23,188 bases of DNA, taken from an uncultured Chitinophagaceae bacterium. GTDB lineage: Bacteria > Bacteroidota > Bacteroidia > Chitinophagales > Chitinophagaceae. Below the pieces are notes generated by a model. The model ran no database searches. It worked only from the letters and a program-made list of their open reading frames with translations, and was not told the DNA's origin. Both the position numbers and the translations under genes were made by a program. The stretch lies in assembly GCA_946885335.1 (NCBI GenBank), contig CAMPGG010000017.1, positions 1 to 23,188 on the forward strand, read 5' to 3'. Shown here one piece after another: positions 1 through 8,430 of this stretch (positions are counted from its first letter, which is position 1; every line of letters starts with the position of its first letter).

Positions 1-878
1 CAACAGGATTGTCAAATCCAGCTATTCCAAATCCAATGGCATCTCCGGATAAAACAACAAATTATTTTTTAACTGTAACGACCCCGGATGGTTGCCAGGG
101 TAAAGATTCTGTTTTGGTTACAGTGGCAGATAACCCGGTAATCACTATGAACAATGATGCTACCGTTTGTATGGGCGAAAAGATCACATTGCAGGCACAA
201 TCTCCCGGCGCCAAACAATATCAATGGTCACCCGCTACAGGATTATCAGATGCAAGAAATGCAAGACCCGTTGCCACCATAAGTTCTACTACAACATATA
301 GTGTAACGGTTACCAATACCAGTGGATGTGAAAGTACGGATGATGTTACCATTACTGCAGCTCCATTACCTACTGTAAATATTTTAAAACCAAATGATAT
401 CGACTGCGCTCACAGCGATGTGCAACTACAGGCAAGCGGAGGTGTATCCTATCAATGGAGTCCGGCGATAGGTCTGGATGATCCTAATTCACCCAATCCT
501 ATTGCAAAACCTGTTTCTTCTACTGAATACACAGTAACCGCTACTTCGGTTGACGGTTGTGAAGCAGAAGCTTCGGTAATGGTAGATGTAAAGGCATATC
601 CAACAGAAACATTAAATATACCATCTGCGTTTACGCCTAATGGTGATGGACTGAATGATTGCTTCGGGTTGCGTACAGCCAACCTGGTTAGCCCATTCCA
701 GTTTGAAGTATATAACCGCTGGGGACAGAAAGTATTTGAAACCTCCAATACAAGCATTTGTTGGGATGGCACCTTTAAAGGCACGGCTCAACCCGGCGAT
801 GCATATGTATGGCAAGTTAGGGTTAAAGGCGAATGCGGCGATACTTATAAAAAAGGCACTGTAGTTTTGATCAGGTAA
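1..878 (+). CDS. T9SS cargo protein with Ig-like repeats and gliding-motility C-terminal domain (5' end missing)
   Basis: The reading frame is open to the window edge in the frame that starts at base 3, so the N-terminus and any signal peptide lie upstream. The visible 290 or so residues hold the end of one Ig-like repeat and two full repeats of about 75 residues. Each repeat has an early Cys (TVCMGE, NDIDCAHS), a YQWSP strand, a GL(S/D)D..NP turn and a closing GC. The last 85 residues match the gliding-motility-associated C-terminal domain (CHU_C/TIGR04131): SAFTPNGDGLND, YNRWGQKVFE, CWDG and a KGTVVLIR end. In this family the domain directs export by the type IX system and surface attachment. 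The protein is probably a surface adhesin or matrix protein; its ligand is unknown. The neighbouring minus-strand gene is a paralogue placed tail to tail, with five bases between the stop codons. Confidence 0.88.
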   Translation, partial: TGLSNPAIPNPMASPDKTTNYFLTVTTPDGCQGKDSVLVTVADNPVITMNNDATVCMGEKITLQAQSPGAKQYQWSPATGLSDARNARPVATISSTTTYSVTVTNTSGCESTDDVTITAAPLPTVNILKPNDIDCAHSDVQLQASGGVSYQWSPAIGLDDPNSPNPIAKPVSSTEYTVTATSVDGCEAEASVMVDVKAYPTETLNIPSAFTPNGDGLNDCFGLRTANLVSPFQFEVYNRWGQKVFETSNTSICWDGTFKGTAQPGDAYVWQVRVKGECGDTYKKGTVVLIR

Positions 879-894
879 TTTTGTTACCTGATCA
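868..894. terminator. Perfect palindrome across two convergent stop codons; possible bidirectional terminator
   Basis: The arm TGATCAGGTAA (868-878) is followed by a five-base loop and by TTACCTGATCA (884-894), its exact reverse complement; one further A-T pair (867/895) extends it. Each arm is the end of a coding region: both genes finish with codons for Leu-Ile-Arg and TAA. A hairpin would form in transcripts from either side. Neither strand has a clear run of T after the stem, so efficient intrinsic termination is not assured. Confidence 0.5.
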
Positions 895-3766
895 ACATAA
901 ATGTTCCTTTAAGGTTTACATTTTCACAAACAGTTTTGCCCGTTACCTGGTAGATATAAACACCGGCTTCCTGGTTTATCCCTTTATATTTTCCATCCCA
1001 GCAGGTGTTGCTGTTATCCGTATAGAAAATCTTTTGCCCCCACCGGTTGTAAATACTAAAATTCAAAGCTTCTACATTACCCCAATGTTTTATACCAAAG
1101 CAATCGTTTAAGCCATCATTGTTTGGTGTAAATGCATTGTAGATATAGTTATTTGAGGTGCCTGTAAAATTTACCTGTATGGTTACAGAATCTGTAGCGG
1201 AACACCCGTTTTGATCCGTTCCCGTTACTATATATTTTGTAGTTGTTTGGGGACTTGCTTTTGGATTGGCTCTGTCTGCAAAATCCAATCCCTGGACCGG
1301 CCACCATTCATAACTTATTCCACCGTTAGCCATTAATTGTGAAAAACTTGCAGAACAATCAATATCATTTGAACTCGAAGCGATAACCTGCGGGTTTGGC
1401 AAAACCTGTATTGTAGTTGAAAGCTCTGTTGTTTGATTGCATTGTAGTTCTGTGATTTTAACTTTAAAAGTTGTTTCCTCGCTAATATATGCTGTTGGAT
1501 CAGGAACATTAGCATTATCAACCATGGCGGATGGCGTCCATTCATATACATCTCCACCATCGGCACTAAGAAGAACAGGCTCTCCCATACAAATTGATGA
1601 AGAAGGTGAAATGCTAAATTGCGGTTCGGATTTTATCGTTACCTGGATTGAATCTGTAAACGCACATGAAAATTGATCTAAAATGCTGACCATGTATTTT
1701 GTGTCCGTTTGGGGAGAGGCCTTAGGGTTTGATACTGAAACATTATCTAATGTGCTTGCAGGTGACCAGGAATATGATACGCCTCCTTCCATCTTTAACT
1801 GGATGGTACTGTTTGCACATATCGTGGTATCATTCGTTTTAATGAATGTTGGTAAAGGATAAGTTTCAACAACCAGTGAATCTGAAATCATACATCCTTT
1901 GTCAGTTTGTCCCTCTACAAAAAATTTGGTTGTTTCATATACTGTGGCCGTTGCATTAGCCTCATTTGGATTTTGAAATAAGTTGGCAGGTGTCCATGAA
2001 TATTGTTGTACCCCTGTAGCCTTTAATTCAACCTCGGACCCTGTGCATACGGTTTGTGCTCCTGCAATATTTAAAACAGGTTTGTCGATATTGATAGCAA
2101 TAAATTCTTCTTTTATTTGAATGGAAGAAAAATTAATATCATCCAGGGCAAGATCACTTACCTGCATCTCTTCATTGCGATTGATGACAGATAAAATTAC
2201 CTGTGTTTTATTTCCTGAATTCCAGTTTCCTAGCATTTTTTCCCATTTGCATGGGTTTAATGTTTCATCCAATATGTCAATTGTATGACCATCAATCGAC
2301 AGCGCAATATGAAGATTATTGCGAGAACTTAAGGCTTGTATCCATGCAGAAAATGAATAGTTGGTATGAGGTGTTACGCCAATCATTTGAGTCCAGATAA
2401 CTTTTTCTTTTTGGGTGGAGCCTTGTATCATTAACATGTTTCCAGATCCCGAATTTTTGTCTGTGCAATTATTCATTTGGTTGTTCCAGTTTGAGGAAGA
2501 TGTACCGATAAAATACTGGCCATTTGAAGTATTGGTTGTGGCATATTGGTATTCAGATCCAAAAAATTGATTGCCTGATGAAAAGTCGCCATTCCTGATA
2601 ATATTTTCTCCATTCACAACCCCGGTAAAATGATAATTGATAGGTTGGGTTGGGGAAGAAATTGGATTGGGGCTATTGGGATTATCCAGGAAATCAACCG
2701 GGTTCCAGCAAAAATCTGATGAAGATTTTGTAAGCAACTGCAAAGAATTGCCATAACAAATGGTTGTATCCGGAGTTATAATTAGATCATCCTGTTCTAC
2801 ATTGAATTCAATATTTTTTATGATTGTGTCAGCATCCACATTTCGGAGAACATATTTTACAGTGTATGTGCCAGGTAACGCATATTGGTGGGTCGGATTA
2901 GGTTGATCGGTAGCAGTTGTGCCATCACCAAAACTCCAGAAATTATCTTTTGTTTCGTTGTCGTAATCAGTAAATTGAATATTTAAAGGATTGCAAGGAT
3001 TTTGATTGTAGGAGAAATCTATTTTTTTATTAATAATAATTTTACAGGAATCTATAGTAAAAACGCAATTGCTGTTTGTCTTGTTTACAGCGGCTGCCCC
3101 ACCTAATGTGCCATTCCAGTTATTATTTCCCTGTTTATTGACAAGATCATTAAACGAATAATAAGCAAGTAAACCATTTTGTGAAGAGGGAGATGGAAAT
3201 GGAATGTTCATCATAGAATTTCTAATTTCATTCTGAGTTCTGGCTACATTCCAGATCTTAACCTCGTTAATATAGCCTATGAAATTTTCATTATATGCCT
3301 GGTTTTCATAAAATCCGATCCTGGTTTGCCAGTTATTTTGATAAAGATTACCAGTTGCAGCAACCTGGCTCATTAAATAACCATTTCTATAAAATTTCAA
3401 TGTCGTTCCGTCATATACCATAGCCACATGGTAAATTTTATTCAATTCAATTTCGCAGATGGGTGGAGTGATAAAATATCCATTTGAAGTGGTGATTTCC
3501 GCACTATTTGGTCTTAATAAATAATTTGCATCAGAAGGGCCATCATGCTTTGAAACTATGTCACCAGCATACAAACGCCCTCCAGAATAAGGAGTAGTTC
3601 TATTAATTAATGCTTCTACGGTCAATTTATTTCCAGGGATATCCAGGTCTCCTATACTGATATAAGATGGCATTGAAGGCAGTGATAGCCAATTATTGCA
3701 TGGGCCTTGGGCAGTTGATTTATGATGTAAGAAAACAATAATTGCCAGGCACAGGAAAATCTTCAT
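884..3766 (-). CDS. Large secreted LamG/PKD/Ig-repeat protein with T9SS C-terminal sorting domain
   Basis: A 960-residue multidomain surface protein, probably an adhesin or carbohydrate-binding cargo of the type IX system. Domains read from the sequence: signal peptide 1-19 (MKIFLCLAIIVFLHH, likely cut after STA); LamG/concanavalin-like jelly roll about 30-235 (HVAMVYDGTTLKFYRNG, INEVKIWNVART, LLAYYSFND); PKD domain about 250-325 (WSFGDG at 277-282, then GTYTVKYVL); an Ig-like unit about 326-385; a second jelly roll resembling CBM4/9 modules about 388-550 (NGDFSSG, ending LALDDINFSS); about four Ig-like repeats to 870; gliding-motility C-terminal domain to 960 (NAFTPNNDGLNDCFG, YNRWGQKIF, CWDGKYKG, KGTFMLIR). 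The repeats and C-terminal domain are clearly paralogous to the convergent gene at 1-878. The ATG is preceded by an A-rich leader without a Shine-Dalgarno sequence. No catalytic domain was recognised. Confidence 0.9.
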   Translation of the reverse strand: MKIFLCLAIIVFLHHKSTAQGPCNNWLSLPSMPSYISIGDLDIPGNKLTVEALINRTTPYSGGRLYAGDIVSKHDGPSDANYLLRPNSAEITTSNGYFITPPICEIELNKIYHVAMVYDGTTLKFYRNGYLMSQVAATGNLYQNNWQTRIGFYENQAYNENFIGYINEVKIWNVARTQNEIRNSMMNIPFPSPSSQNGLLAYYSFNDLVNKQGNNNWNGTLGGAAAVNKTNSNCVFTIDSCKIIINKKIDFSYNQNPCNPLNIQFTDYDNETKDNFWSFGDGTTATDQPNPTHQYALPGTYTVKYVLRNVDADTIIKNIEFNVEQDDLIITPDTTICYGNSLQLLTKSSSDFCWNPVDFLDNPNSPNPISSPTQPINYHFTGVVNGENIIRNGDFSSGNQFFGSEYQYATTNTSNGQYFIGTSSSNWNNQMNNCTDKNSGSGNMLMIQGSTQKEKVIWTQMIGVTPHTNYSFSAWIQALSSRNNLHIALSIDGHTIDILDETLNPCKWEKMLGNWNSGNKTQVILSVINRNEEMQVSDLALDDINFSSIQIKEEFIAINIDKPVLNIAGAQTVCTGSEVELKATGVQQYSWTPANLFQNPNEANATATVYETTKFFVEGQTDKGCMISDSLVVETYPLPTFIKTNDTTICANSTIQLKMEGGVSYSWSPASTLDNVSVSNPKASPQTDTKYMVSILDQFSCAFTDSIQVTIKSEPQFSISPSSSICMGEPVLLSADGGDVYEWTPSAMVDNANVPDPTAYISEETTFKVKITELQCNQTTELSTTIQVLPNPQVIASSSNDIDCSASFSQLMANGGISYEWWPVQGLDFADRANPKASPQTTTKYIVTGTDQNGCSATDSVTIQVNFTGTSNNYIYNAFTPNNDGLNDCFGIKHWGNVEALNFSIYNRWGQKIFYTDNSNTCWDGKYKGINQEAGVYIYQVTGKTVCENVNLKGTFMLIR

Positions 3767-3792
3767 AGTTAGTTTTGGTTAATAATCGGTTG

Positions 3793-3823
3793 GTAAGATA
3801 AGATTTGTGTGGAATCTATCAAA
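3793..3823 (-). promoter_or_regulatory. Possible promoter of the large T9SS gene
   Basis: On the minus strand TTTG (3820-3823) is followed after 19 bases by TATCTTAC (3793-3800), about 26 bases before the ATG. The spacing fits the Bacteroidota pattern TTTG-N19-21-TAnnTTTG, but the -7 box matches only 4 of its 6 fixed bases. It lies in the AT-rich 175-base divergent region 3767-3941, which holds no gene. Confidence 0.3.
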
Positions 3824-3918
3824 CCCGTAACAGATGTAATTATATAAACGAGAATTAAGGATTAAAAAAGAATATTTTCCAATTTTTAAATGTTAAGCAA
3901 ACCGAAGGGTAAATAAAT

Positions 3919-3926
3919 TATTTTTG
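3919..3926 (+). promoter_or_regulatory. Bacteroidota -7 box ahead of the sugar-nucleotide operon
   Basis: TATTTTTG is an exact match to TAnnTTTG and lies 15 bases before the rfbF ATG at 3942. No good TTTG -33 box is found 19-21 bases upstream. If used, transcription would begin only about ten bases before the start codon, giving a very short leader. This would be the only visible promoter for the nine-gene run. Confidence 0.5.
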
Positions 3927-3941
3927 CGCCAATCATTTTTT

Positions 3942-4718
3942 ATGAAAGTAGTATTATTTGCAGGTGGCTTAGGAACAAGGATTGCTGAAGAAACGGAAAC
4001 CCGTCCGAAACCTATGGTTGAAATAGGAGGAAAACCAATTCTATGGCATATCATGAAAATATACAGTCATTATGGGTTTAATGATTTTATTATTTGTCTT
4101 GGATATAAAGGTTACCTGATTAAAGAATATTTTATGCATTATTATTTGCATAACTCTGACATTACTATCGAACTTGGGAGTAACAAGGTAGATGTACACC
4201 ATAGTAAAATTGAACAATTTAATGTAACACTGGTTGATACAGGCCTGGAAACCAAAACTGCGGGTCGTTTAAAAAGAATTGAGAAATATATCGGTAACGA
4301 AGATTTCATGTTAACCTATGGTGATGGTGTTGCTGATATTAATTTAAATGAATTAAAGGATTTCCATAAACAACATGGTAAAATTGCAACCGTTACAGCC
4401 GTTCAACCTGAAGCAAGATTTGGCGGATTAGAAATTAGTCCGGAAGGAAGTGTGACTACATTTAAAGAAAAACCAAAAGGCGATGGAAAATGGATTAATG
4501 GTGGCTTTTTTGTGCTAAAGCCAGAAGTTTTCAAATACCTGGATACAAATATGGATAATGTTATGTGGGAAGATAAACCTATGGAAAACCTGGCAAAAGA
4601 TCATCAGTTAATGGCATACAAACATCATGGTTTTTGGAAATGCATGGATGCAATGAGGGATAAGTTGGAACTTGAAGATCTATGGCAATCGAACCAAGCA
4701 AAATGGCATACGTGGTAA
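3942..4718 (+). CDS. rfbF: Glucose-1-phosphate cytidylyltransferase
   Basis: Makes CDP-glucose from glucose-1-phosphate and CTP, the entry step to CDP-6-deoxyhexoses, in the cytoplasm. The 258-residue length is typical. Visible motifs of the nucleotidyltransferase fold are the N-terminal FAGGLGTRIAEET loop (residues 6-18), RPKPMVEIGGKPILWHIM (21-38), and YGDGVADI (126-133), whose Asp residues bind metal and sugar phosphate. I chose the ATG at 3942 because the family starts MKVV(I/L)xAGGLGTR. An in-frame TTG at 3924 would add six residues but lies inside the -7 box TATTTTTG, so it is unlikely to be transcribed. It is the first gene of the run, and its end overlaps rfbG. The pairing with rfbG makes the cytidylyl assignment stronger than sequence similarity alone. 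Confidence 0.95.
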   Translation: MKVVLFAGGLGTRIAEETETRPKPMVEIGGKPILWHIMKIYSHYGFNDFIICLGYKGYLIKEYFMHYYLHNSDITIELGSNKVDVHHSKIEQFNVTLVDTGLETKTAGRLKRIEKYIGNEDFMLTYGDGVADINLNELKDFHKQHGKIATVTAVQPEARFGGLEISPEGSVTTFKEKPKGDGKWINGGFFVLKPEVFKYLDTNMDNVMWEDKPMENLAKDHQLMAYKHHGFWKCMDAMRDKLELEDLWQSNQAKWHTW

Positions 4719-5785
4719 ATATCCAATTCTTACAAGATCATTTTCAAAATAAAAAAATCTTTATTACCGGTCACACTGGTTTTAAAGGTTCCTGGTTAAT
4801 GGCATGCCTGCATTTGGTGGGAGCAGAGATAAAAGGTTATTCTCTGGAACCTGACCAGCCAAATAGTCTTTTTAGTCTGTTGGATGACGTTATACACTGC
4901 AATACTGTGATAGCTGATATCCGGAACAGGGAAAAACTTAAAACAGAAATCCTTTCTTTTGAACCTGATTTTATTTTTCACCTGGCTGCACAGCCACTGG
5001 TGCGACGATCATATGAAATACCAGCTGAAACTTTCGATGTAAATGTTACAGGAACAGCTAATTTGCTGGAAGCTGCTATCGCCCTTAAAAAGCCATGTAC
5101 TATATTAGTTATAACAACCGATAAAGTCTATAAAAATATTGAAGATCATATTTTGTATAAGGAAAGTGACATATTGGGTGGATATGATCCATACAGTGCC
5201 AGTAAAGCATGCACAGAATTAGTAGTTGATTCATTCAGGAATTCTTTTTTCAATCCTGAAATTTATAATCATCATAAAAAAGGATTGGCAAGTGCAAGAG
5301 CAGGGAATGTGATTGGTGGAGGAGATTGGAATAAGGATCGAATTATTCCGGATATCATCCGTTCATTGAATGAAAGTAAAGTGATCGAAATACGAAACCC
5401 GTCATCAATTCGTCCATGGCAATTTGTATTAGAACCCATTGCGGGATACTTGCAACTGGCGGTTGCATTACAATCGCAACCAACACGATTTAATCATGCA
5501 TATAATTTTGGTCCTTACCCGGACGATCATATAACTGTAAAAGAATTAGTAGAAATAGCTATTGATACCTGGGGGAATGGTAACTGGCAGGATGTATCAT
5601 CATACAATCAACCTCATGAAGCGGGACTTTTAAAACTGGATATTAATAAAGCCATTAACGAATTGGATTGGAAACCTAAACTAAATGCAGCGCAGGCAAT
5701 AGAATGGACTGTTAACTGGTATAAGAAGGAACCAATTGATCAAACGAAATATACTTTTCAACAGGTAAAAGAATATTTTGCTTAA
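4703..5785 (+). CDS. rfbG: CDP-glucose 4,6-dehydratase
   Basis: Converts CDP-glucose to CDP-4-keto-6-deoxyglucose, using a bound NAD cofactor. It is an extended short-chain dehydrogenase of about 360 residues. Motifs: the Rossmann loop FITGHTGFKGSW (20-31), which is characteristic of this dehydratase group; HLAAQPLVRRSY (93-104); the TTDKVY segment (138-143); and the catalytic YSASK pair (Tyr164, Lys168). Later, RAGNVIGGGDW and IRPWQFVLEP are also family-typical. The start at 4703 overlaps the end of rfbF by 16 bases and leaves a normal N-terminal length before the Rossmann loop; an ATG at 4682 would add seven residues and is possible. The stop TAA shares its last base with the next ATG, so translation is probably coupled. 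Confidence 0.95.
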   Translation: MAYVVNIQFLQDHFQNKKIFITGHTGFKGSWLMACLHLVGAEIKGYSLEPDQPNSLFSLLDDVIHCNTVIADIRNREKLKTEILSFEPDFIFHLAAQPLVRRSYEIPAETFDVNVTGTANLLEAAIALKKPCTILVITTDKVYKNIEDHILYKESDILGGYDPYSASKACTELVVDSFRNSFFNPEIYNHHKKGLASARAGNVIGGGDWNKDRIIPDIIRSLNESKVIEIRNPSSIRPWQFVLEPIAGYLQLAVALQSQPTRFNHAYNFGPYPDDHITVKELVEIAIDTWGNGNWQDVSSYNQPHEAGLLKLDINKAINELDWKPKLNAAQAIEWTVNWYKKEPIDQTKYTFQQVKEYFA

Positions 5786-6327
5786 TGAAATTTATACCAA
5801 CCATATTGAATGGCAGTTTTACTATACAACTTGATCCAATCAATGATGAAAGAGGCTGGTTTGCACGCTACTTTTGTAAAAAGGAATTTTCAACTATTGG
5901 TCATGAAAAAGAATGGGTTCAGATGAATCATTCTTTTTCCCTTAAAAAAGGAACTTTGCGGGGAATGCATTTTCAAAAACCACCTTACAGTGAAATAAAA
6001 TTGGTGAGGTGTATTCAAGGTTCTGTATTTGATGTGATTATTGACTTACGTAAAGATTCACCTACTTTTTTAAAATGGTTTGGTACAGAGCTTTCCGCAG
6101 AAAATAAATTGATGATGTATATACCAGAAGGTTTTGCACATGGCTTTCAAACATTAGAAGATAACAGCGGTTTACTTTATATGCATACTGCTTATTATTC
6201 GCCAGAAGCTGAAGATGGATTAAGATATAATGATCCGCAGGTAAATATTTCCTGGCCGCTTGAAATATCAGAAATTTCAATGAGAGACACTAATCATGAC
6301 TTACTGGAAAAATTCAATGGATTATAA
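5785..6327 (+). CDS. RmlC/RfbC-family 4-keto-6-deoxy-sugar 3,5-epimerase
   Basis: A cupin epimerase of 180 residues, the usual size of RmlC. Visible family motifs are DERGWFAR near the N-terminus, LRGMHFQ with the catalytic-base His, KLVRCIQGSVFDVIIDLR, the PEGFAHGFQTL turn, and the PEAEDGLRYNDP segment near the end. Classical members epimerise C3 and C5 of dTDP-4-keto-6-deoxyglucose for rhamnose. No dTDP-glucose enzymes (RmlA, RmlB, RmlD) are present here, whereas CDP-glucose enzymes lie immediately upstream, so I infer a CDP-4-keto-6-deoxyglucose substrate. Whether it acts at C3, C5 or both cannot be read from the sequence. It starts on the last base of the rfbG stop codon and is followed after two bases by the methyltransferase gene. 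Confidence 0.88.
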   Translation: MKFIPTILNGSFTIQLDPINDERGWFARYFCKKEFSTIGHEKEWVQMNHSFSLKKGTLRGMHFQKPPYSEIKLVRCIQGSVFDVIIDLRKDSPTFLKWFGTELSAENKLMMYIPEGFAHGFQTLEDNSGLLYMHTAYYSPEAEDGLRYNDPQVNISWPLEISEISMRDTNHDLLEKFNGL

Positions 6328-6329
6328 TT

Positions 6330-7556
6330 ATGGAGTGCAGATTTTGTAAAACAGCATTAAAAAATGTTTTTATCGACCTGGTAAATTCACCGGCTTCAAA
6401 TTCTTTTTTGTCATTAAATGAATTAGATGAACCAGAAGTTTATTTTCCATTGAAAGTATATACCTGCCACAAATGTTTTTTGGTGCAGGTTGATGAATAT
6501 AAAAAATCGGATGCTATATTTAATAACCAGTATGTTTACTTCTCTTCATATTCAACTTCCTGGTTAAAACATGCAGAAGAATATACCCAATTAATGATTG
6601 AAAAGTTTGGGTTAAATAATAAATCAAGAGTCATCGAAATTGCATCTAACGATGGTTATCTTTTACAGTTTTTTAAAAAAGCGAACATCCCGGTTTTAGG
6701 TATTGAGCCAACATCTAATACCGCTGATGTTGCGATTGAGAAGGGAATTGAAACTGTTATTGATTTTTTTGGTACCCGGTTGGCAACTGAATTAAAAGAA
6801 AGATCTGTTAAAGCAGATCTCTTACTTGGTAATAACGTTTTAGCACATGTCCCCGATATACTGGATTTTGTAAAAGGTATGCAGGTAATTCTTAAGGATG
6901 ATGGGATAATAACAATGGAGTTTCCACACCTGATGCAATTGGTTAAGAATAACCAGTTCGATACTATTTACCATGAGCACTTTTCCTATCTTTCTTTATA
7001 TACAGTAAAACAGATTTTTGAATCGCAGCATTTAGAGATATTTGATGTGCAGGAATTAAAAACACATGGTGGATCATTGCGCATTTATGCAAAGCATGTA
7101 AATTATCCGGGACACACAATATCCAATAATGTACAAGAACTGCTTGATAAAGAAATTGAAGTTGGTATCAATAGCCTGGATTATTATCTGCATTTTACCA
7201 AACAAGCTATGAAAGTAAAACTGGATTTACTTTCATTTTTAATTCAACAAAAAAAAGATGGTAAAAAAGTTGCTGCTTATGGAGCAGCCGCAAAAGGAAA
7301 TACGCTGCTTAATTATTGCGGTGTTCGAAATGATCTGATTGATTTTGTTGTTGATGCCAATCCACATAAGCAGGGTAAATATTTGCCGGGTAGCCACATA
7401 CCTGTTAAAGATGAAAATTATCTGAAGACCGAAAAACCAGATTTTGTAATTATTCTTCCATGGAATTTGAAAGAAGAAATAACTGCGCAACTGGCTTATA
7501 TCAAAGAATGGAATGCAACATTTGTAATTCCTATTCCTGCATTACAATTCGTTTAA
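6330..7556 (+). CDS. Sugar 3-C-methyltransferase, TylC3/TcaB9-like
   Basis: A SAM-dependent C-methyltransferase of 408 residues with the three-part layout of TylC3/TcaB9-type enzymes. An N-terminal zinc-binding part has Cys3-x2-Cys6 and Cys46-x2-Cys49. A central Rossmann domain carries SAM motif I, VIEIASNDGYLL (101-112), and the acidic GIEPTSN (124-130). The C-terminal domain includes KVAAYGAAAKGNTLLNY. The YHEHFSY segment (214-220) and NVLAH (169-173) correspond to active-site regions of the family. Known members methylate C3 of a 4-keto-deoxysugar nucleotide, making a tertiary-alcohol branch. With the preceding enzymes this predicts methylation of a CDP-4-keto-6-deoxyhexose. Family membership is firm; the exact substrate is inferred. 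Confidence 0.88.
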   Translation: MECRFCKTALKNVFIDLVNSPASNSFLSLNELDEPEVYFPLKVYTCHKCFLVQVDEYKKSDAIFNNQYVYFSSYSTSWLKHAEEYTQLMIEKFGLNNKSRVIEIASNDGYLLQFFKKANIPVLGIEPTSNTADVAIEKGIETVIDFFGTRLATELKERSVKADLLLGNNVLAHVPDILDFVKGMQVILKDDGIITMEFPHLMQLVKNNQFDTIYHEHFSYLSLYTVKQIFESQHLEIFDVQELKTHGGSLRIYAKHVNYPGHTISNNVQELLDKEIEVGINSLDYYLHFTKQAMKVKLDLLSFLIQQKKDGKKVAAYGAAAKGNTLLNYCGVRNDLIDFVVDANPHKQGKYLPGSHIPVKDENYLKTEKPDFVIILPWNLKEEITAQLAYIKEWNATFVIPIPALQFV

Positions 7557-7560
7557 CATC

Positions 7561-8427
7561 ATGAAAAGTGTTTTGATTACAGGTGCTTCAGGTTTTATAG
7601 GCCATCATGTTATTAATTACCTGGTTAAAAATCATAAACACGAATATTCAATTATCGCTACATCTTCAAATATTGAAAAGGTAAGAGATGAACAATGGTT
7701 TAATTTGGTTGATTATGTGCCTTTTGATCTTACAAAGATGAATTCCTTTGATAATTATTTTGAATATTTCAATAAACCTGATATTTTAATTCATCTTGCC
7801 TGGGAAGGTTTACCAAATTATAAATCATTATTTCATTTTGAAGAAAACCTCCCACGTCATTACAACTTTATTAAAAACCTGGTTCAACATGGTCTTTCAG
7901 ATATAACTGTAACGGGAACTTGTTTTGAATATGGCATGCAGGAAGGTTGTTTAACAGAGTCATTACTTTCTAATCCTTCAAACCCCTATGCATTGGCAAA
8001 AGATACGTTGCGTAAGTTCCTGGAGGAGTTTAAAAAAAAGCATCCATTTTCTTTAAAATGGGTAAGACTATTTTATATGTATGGTGAAGGGCAAAATCCA
8101 AACTCCTTATTTTCGCAGTTGGATAAAGCACTTGAAAATGGAGATGCTGTTTTTAATATGTCTGGTGGCGAACAAGTCAGAGATTATTTACCTGTAGAGC
8201 AAGTTGCTAAAAACATTGTGCAAATAGCCACAAAGCAAAATGTTGAAGGGATAATTAATTGTGGGAGCGGAAACCCGGTTACAGTAAAGAAAATGGTGGA
8301 AGATTACCTTACAACTAAAAATAAGTCCATTAAATTAAATACCGGCTTTTATCCTTATAATGATTTTGAACCAGTGAAATTTTGGGCTGATATAACTAAG
8401 CTTAATACAATTTTAAATAAACAATAA
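7561..8427 (+). CDS. NAD(P)-dependent epimerase/reductase (SDR), likely sugar-nucleotide 4-ketoreductase
   Basis: An extended short-chain dehydrogenase of 288 residues. It has the N-terminal ITGASGFIG loop (6-14), the LIHLAW strand (76-81), TGTCFEYG (118-125) and the catalytic NPYALAK motif with Tyr143 and Lys147. VRDYLPVEQVAKNI later in the chain is typical of nucleotide-sugar reductases and epimerases. Four bases separate it from the C-methyltransferase gene. The pathway needs a reduction at C4 after methylation, and no other reductase is present, so I infer that role. The stereochemistry of the product cannot be predicted, and an epimerase activity remains possible. Confidence 0.82.
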   Translation: MKSVLITGASGFIGHHVINYLVKNHKHEYSIIATSSNIEKVRDEQWFNLVDYVPFDLTKMNSFDNYFEYFNKPDILIHLAWEGLPNYKSLFHFEENLPRHYNFIKNLVQHGLSDITVTGTCFEYGMQEGCLTESLLSNPSNPYALAKDTLRKFLEEFKKKHPFSLKWVRLFYMYGEGQNPNSLFSQLDKALENGDAVFNMSGGEQVRDYLPVEQVAKNIVQIATKQNVEGIINCGSGNPVTVKKMVEDYLTTKNKSIKLNTGFYPYNDFEPVKFWADITKLNTILNKQ

Positions 8428-8430
8428 ATA

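Noticed and set aside
1..878. DNA-level tandem repeat array in the T9SS gene
   Set aside because: The repeats are diverged protein domains of about 75 residues; their DNA copies are too different to be an active tandem repeat.
5785..6327. dTDP-rhamnose pathway
   Set aside because: Only an RmlC-like gene is present; RmlA, RmlB and RmlD partners are missing and the neighbours are CDP-sugar enzymes.
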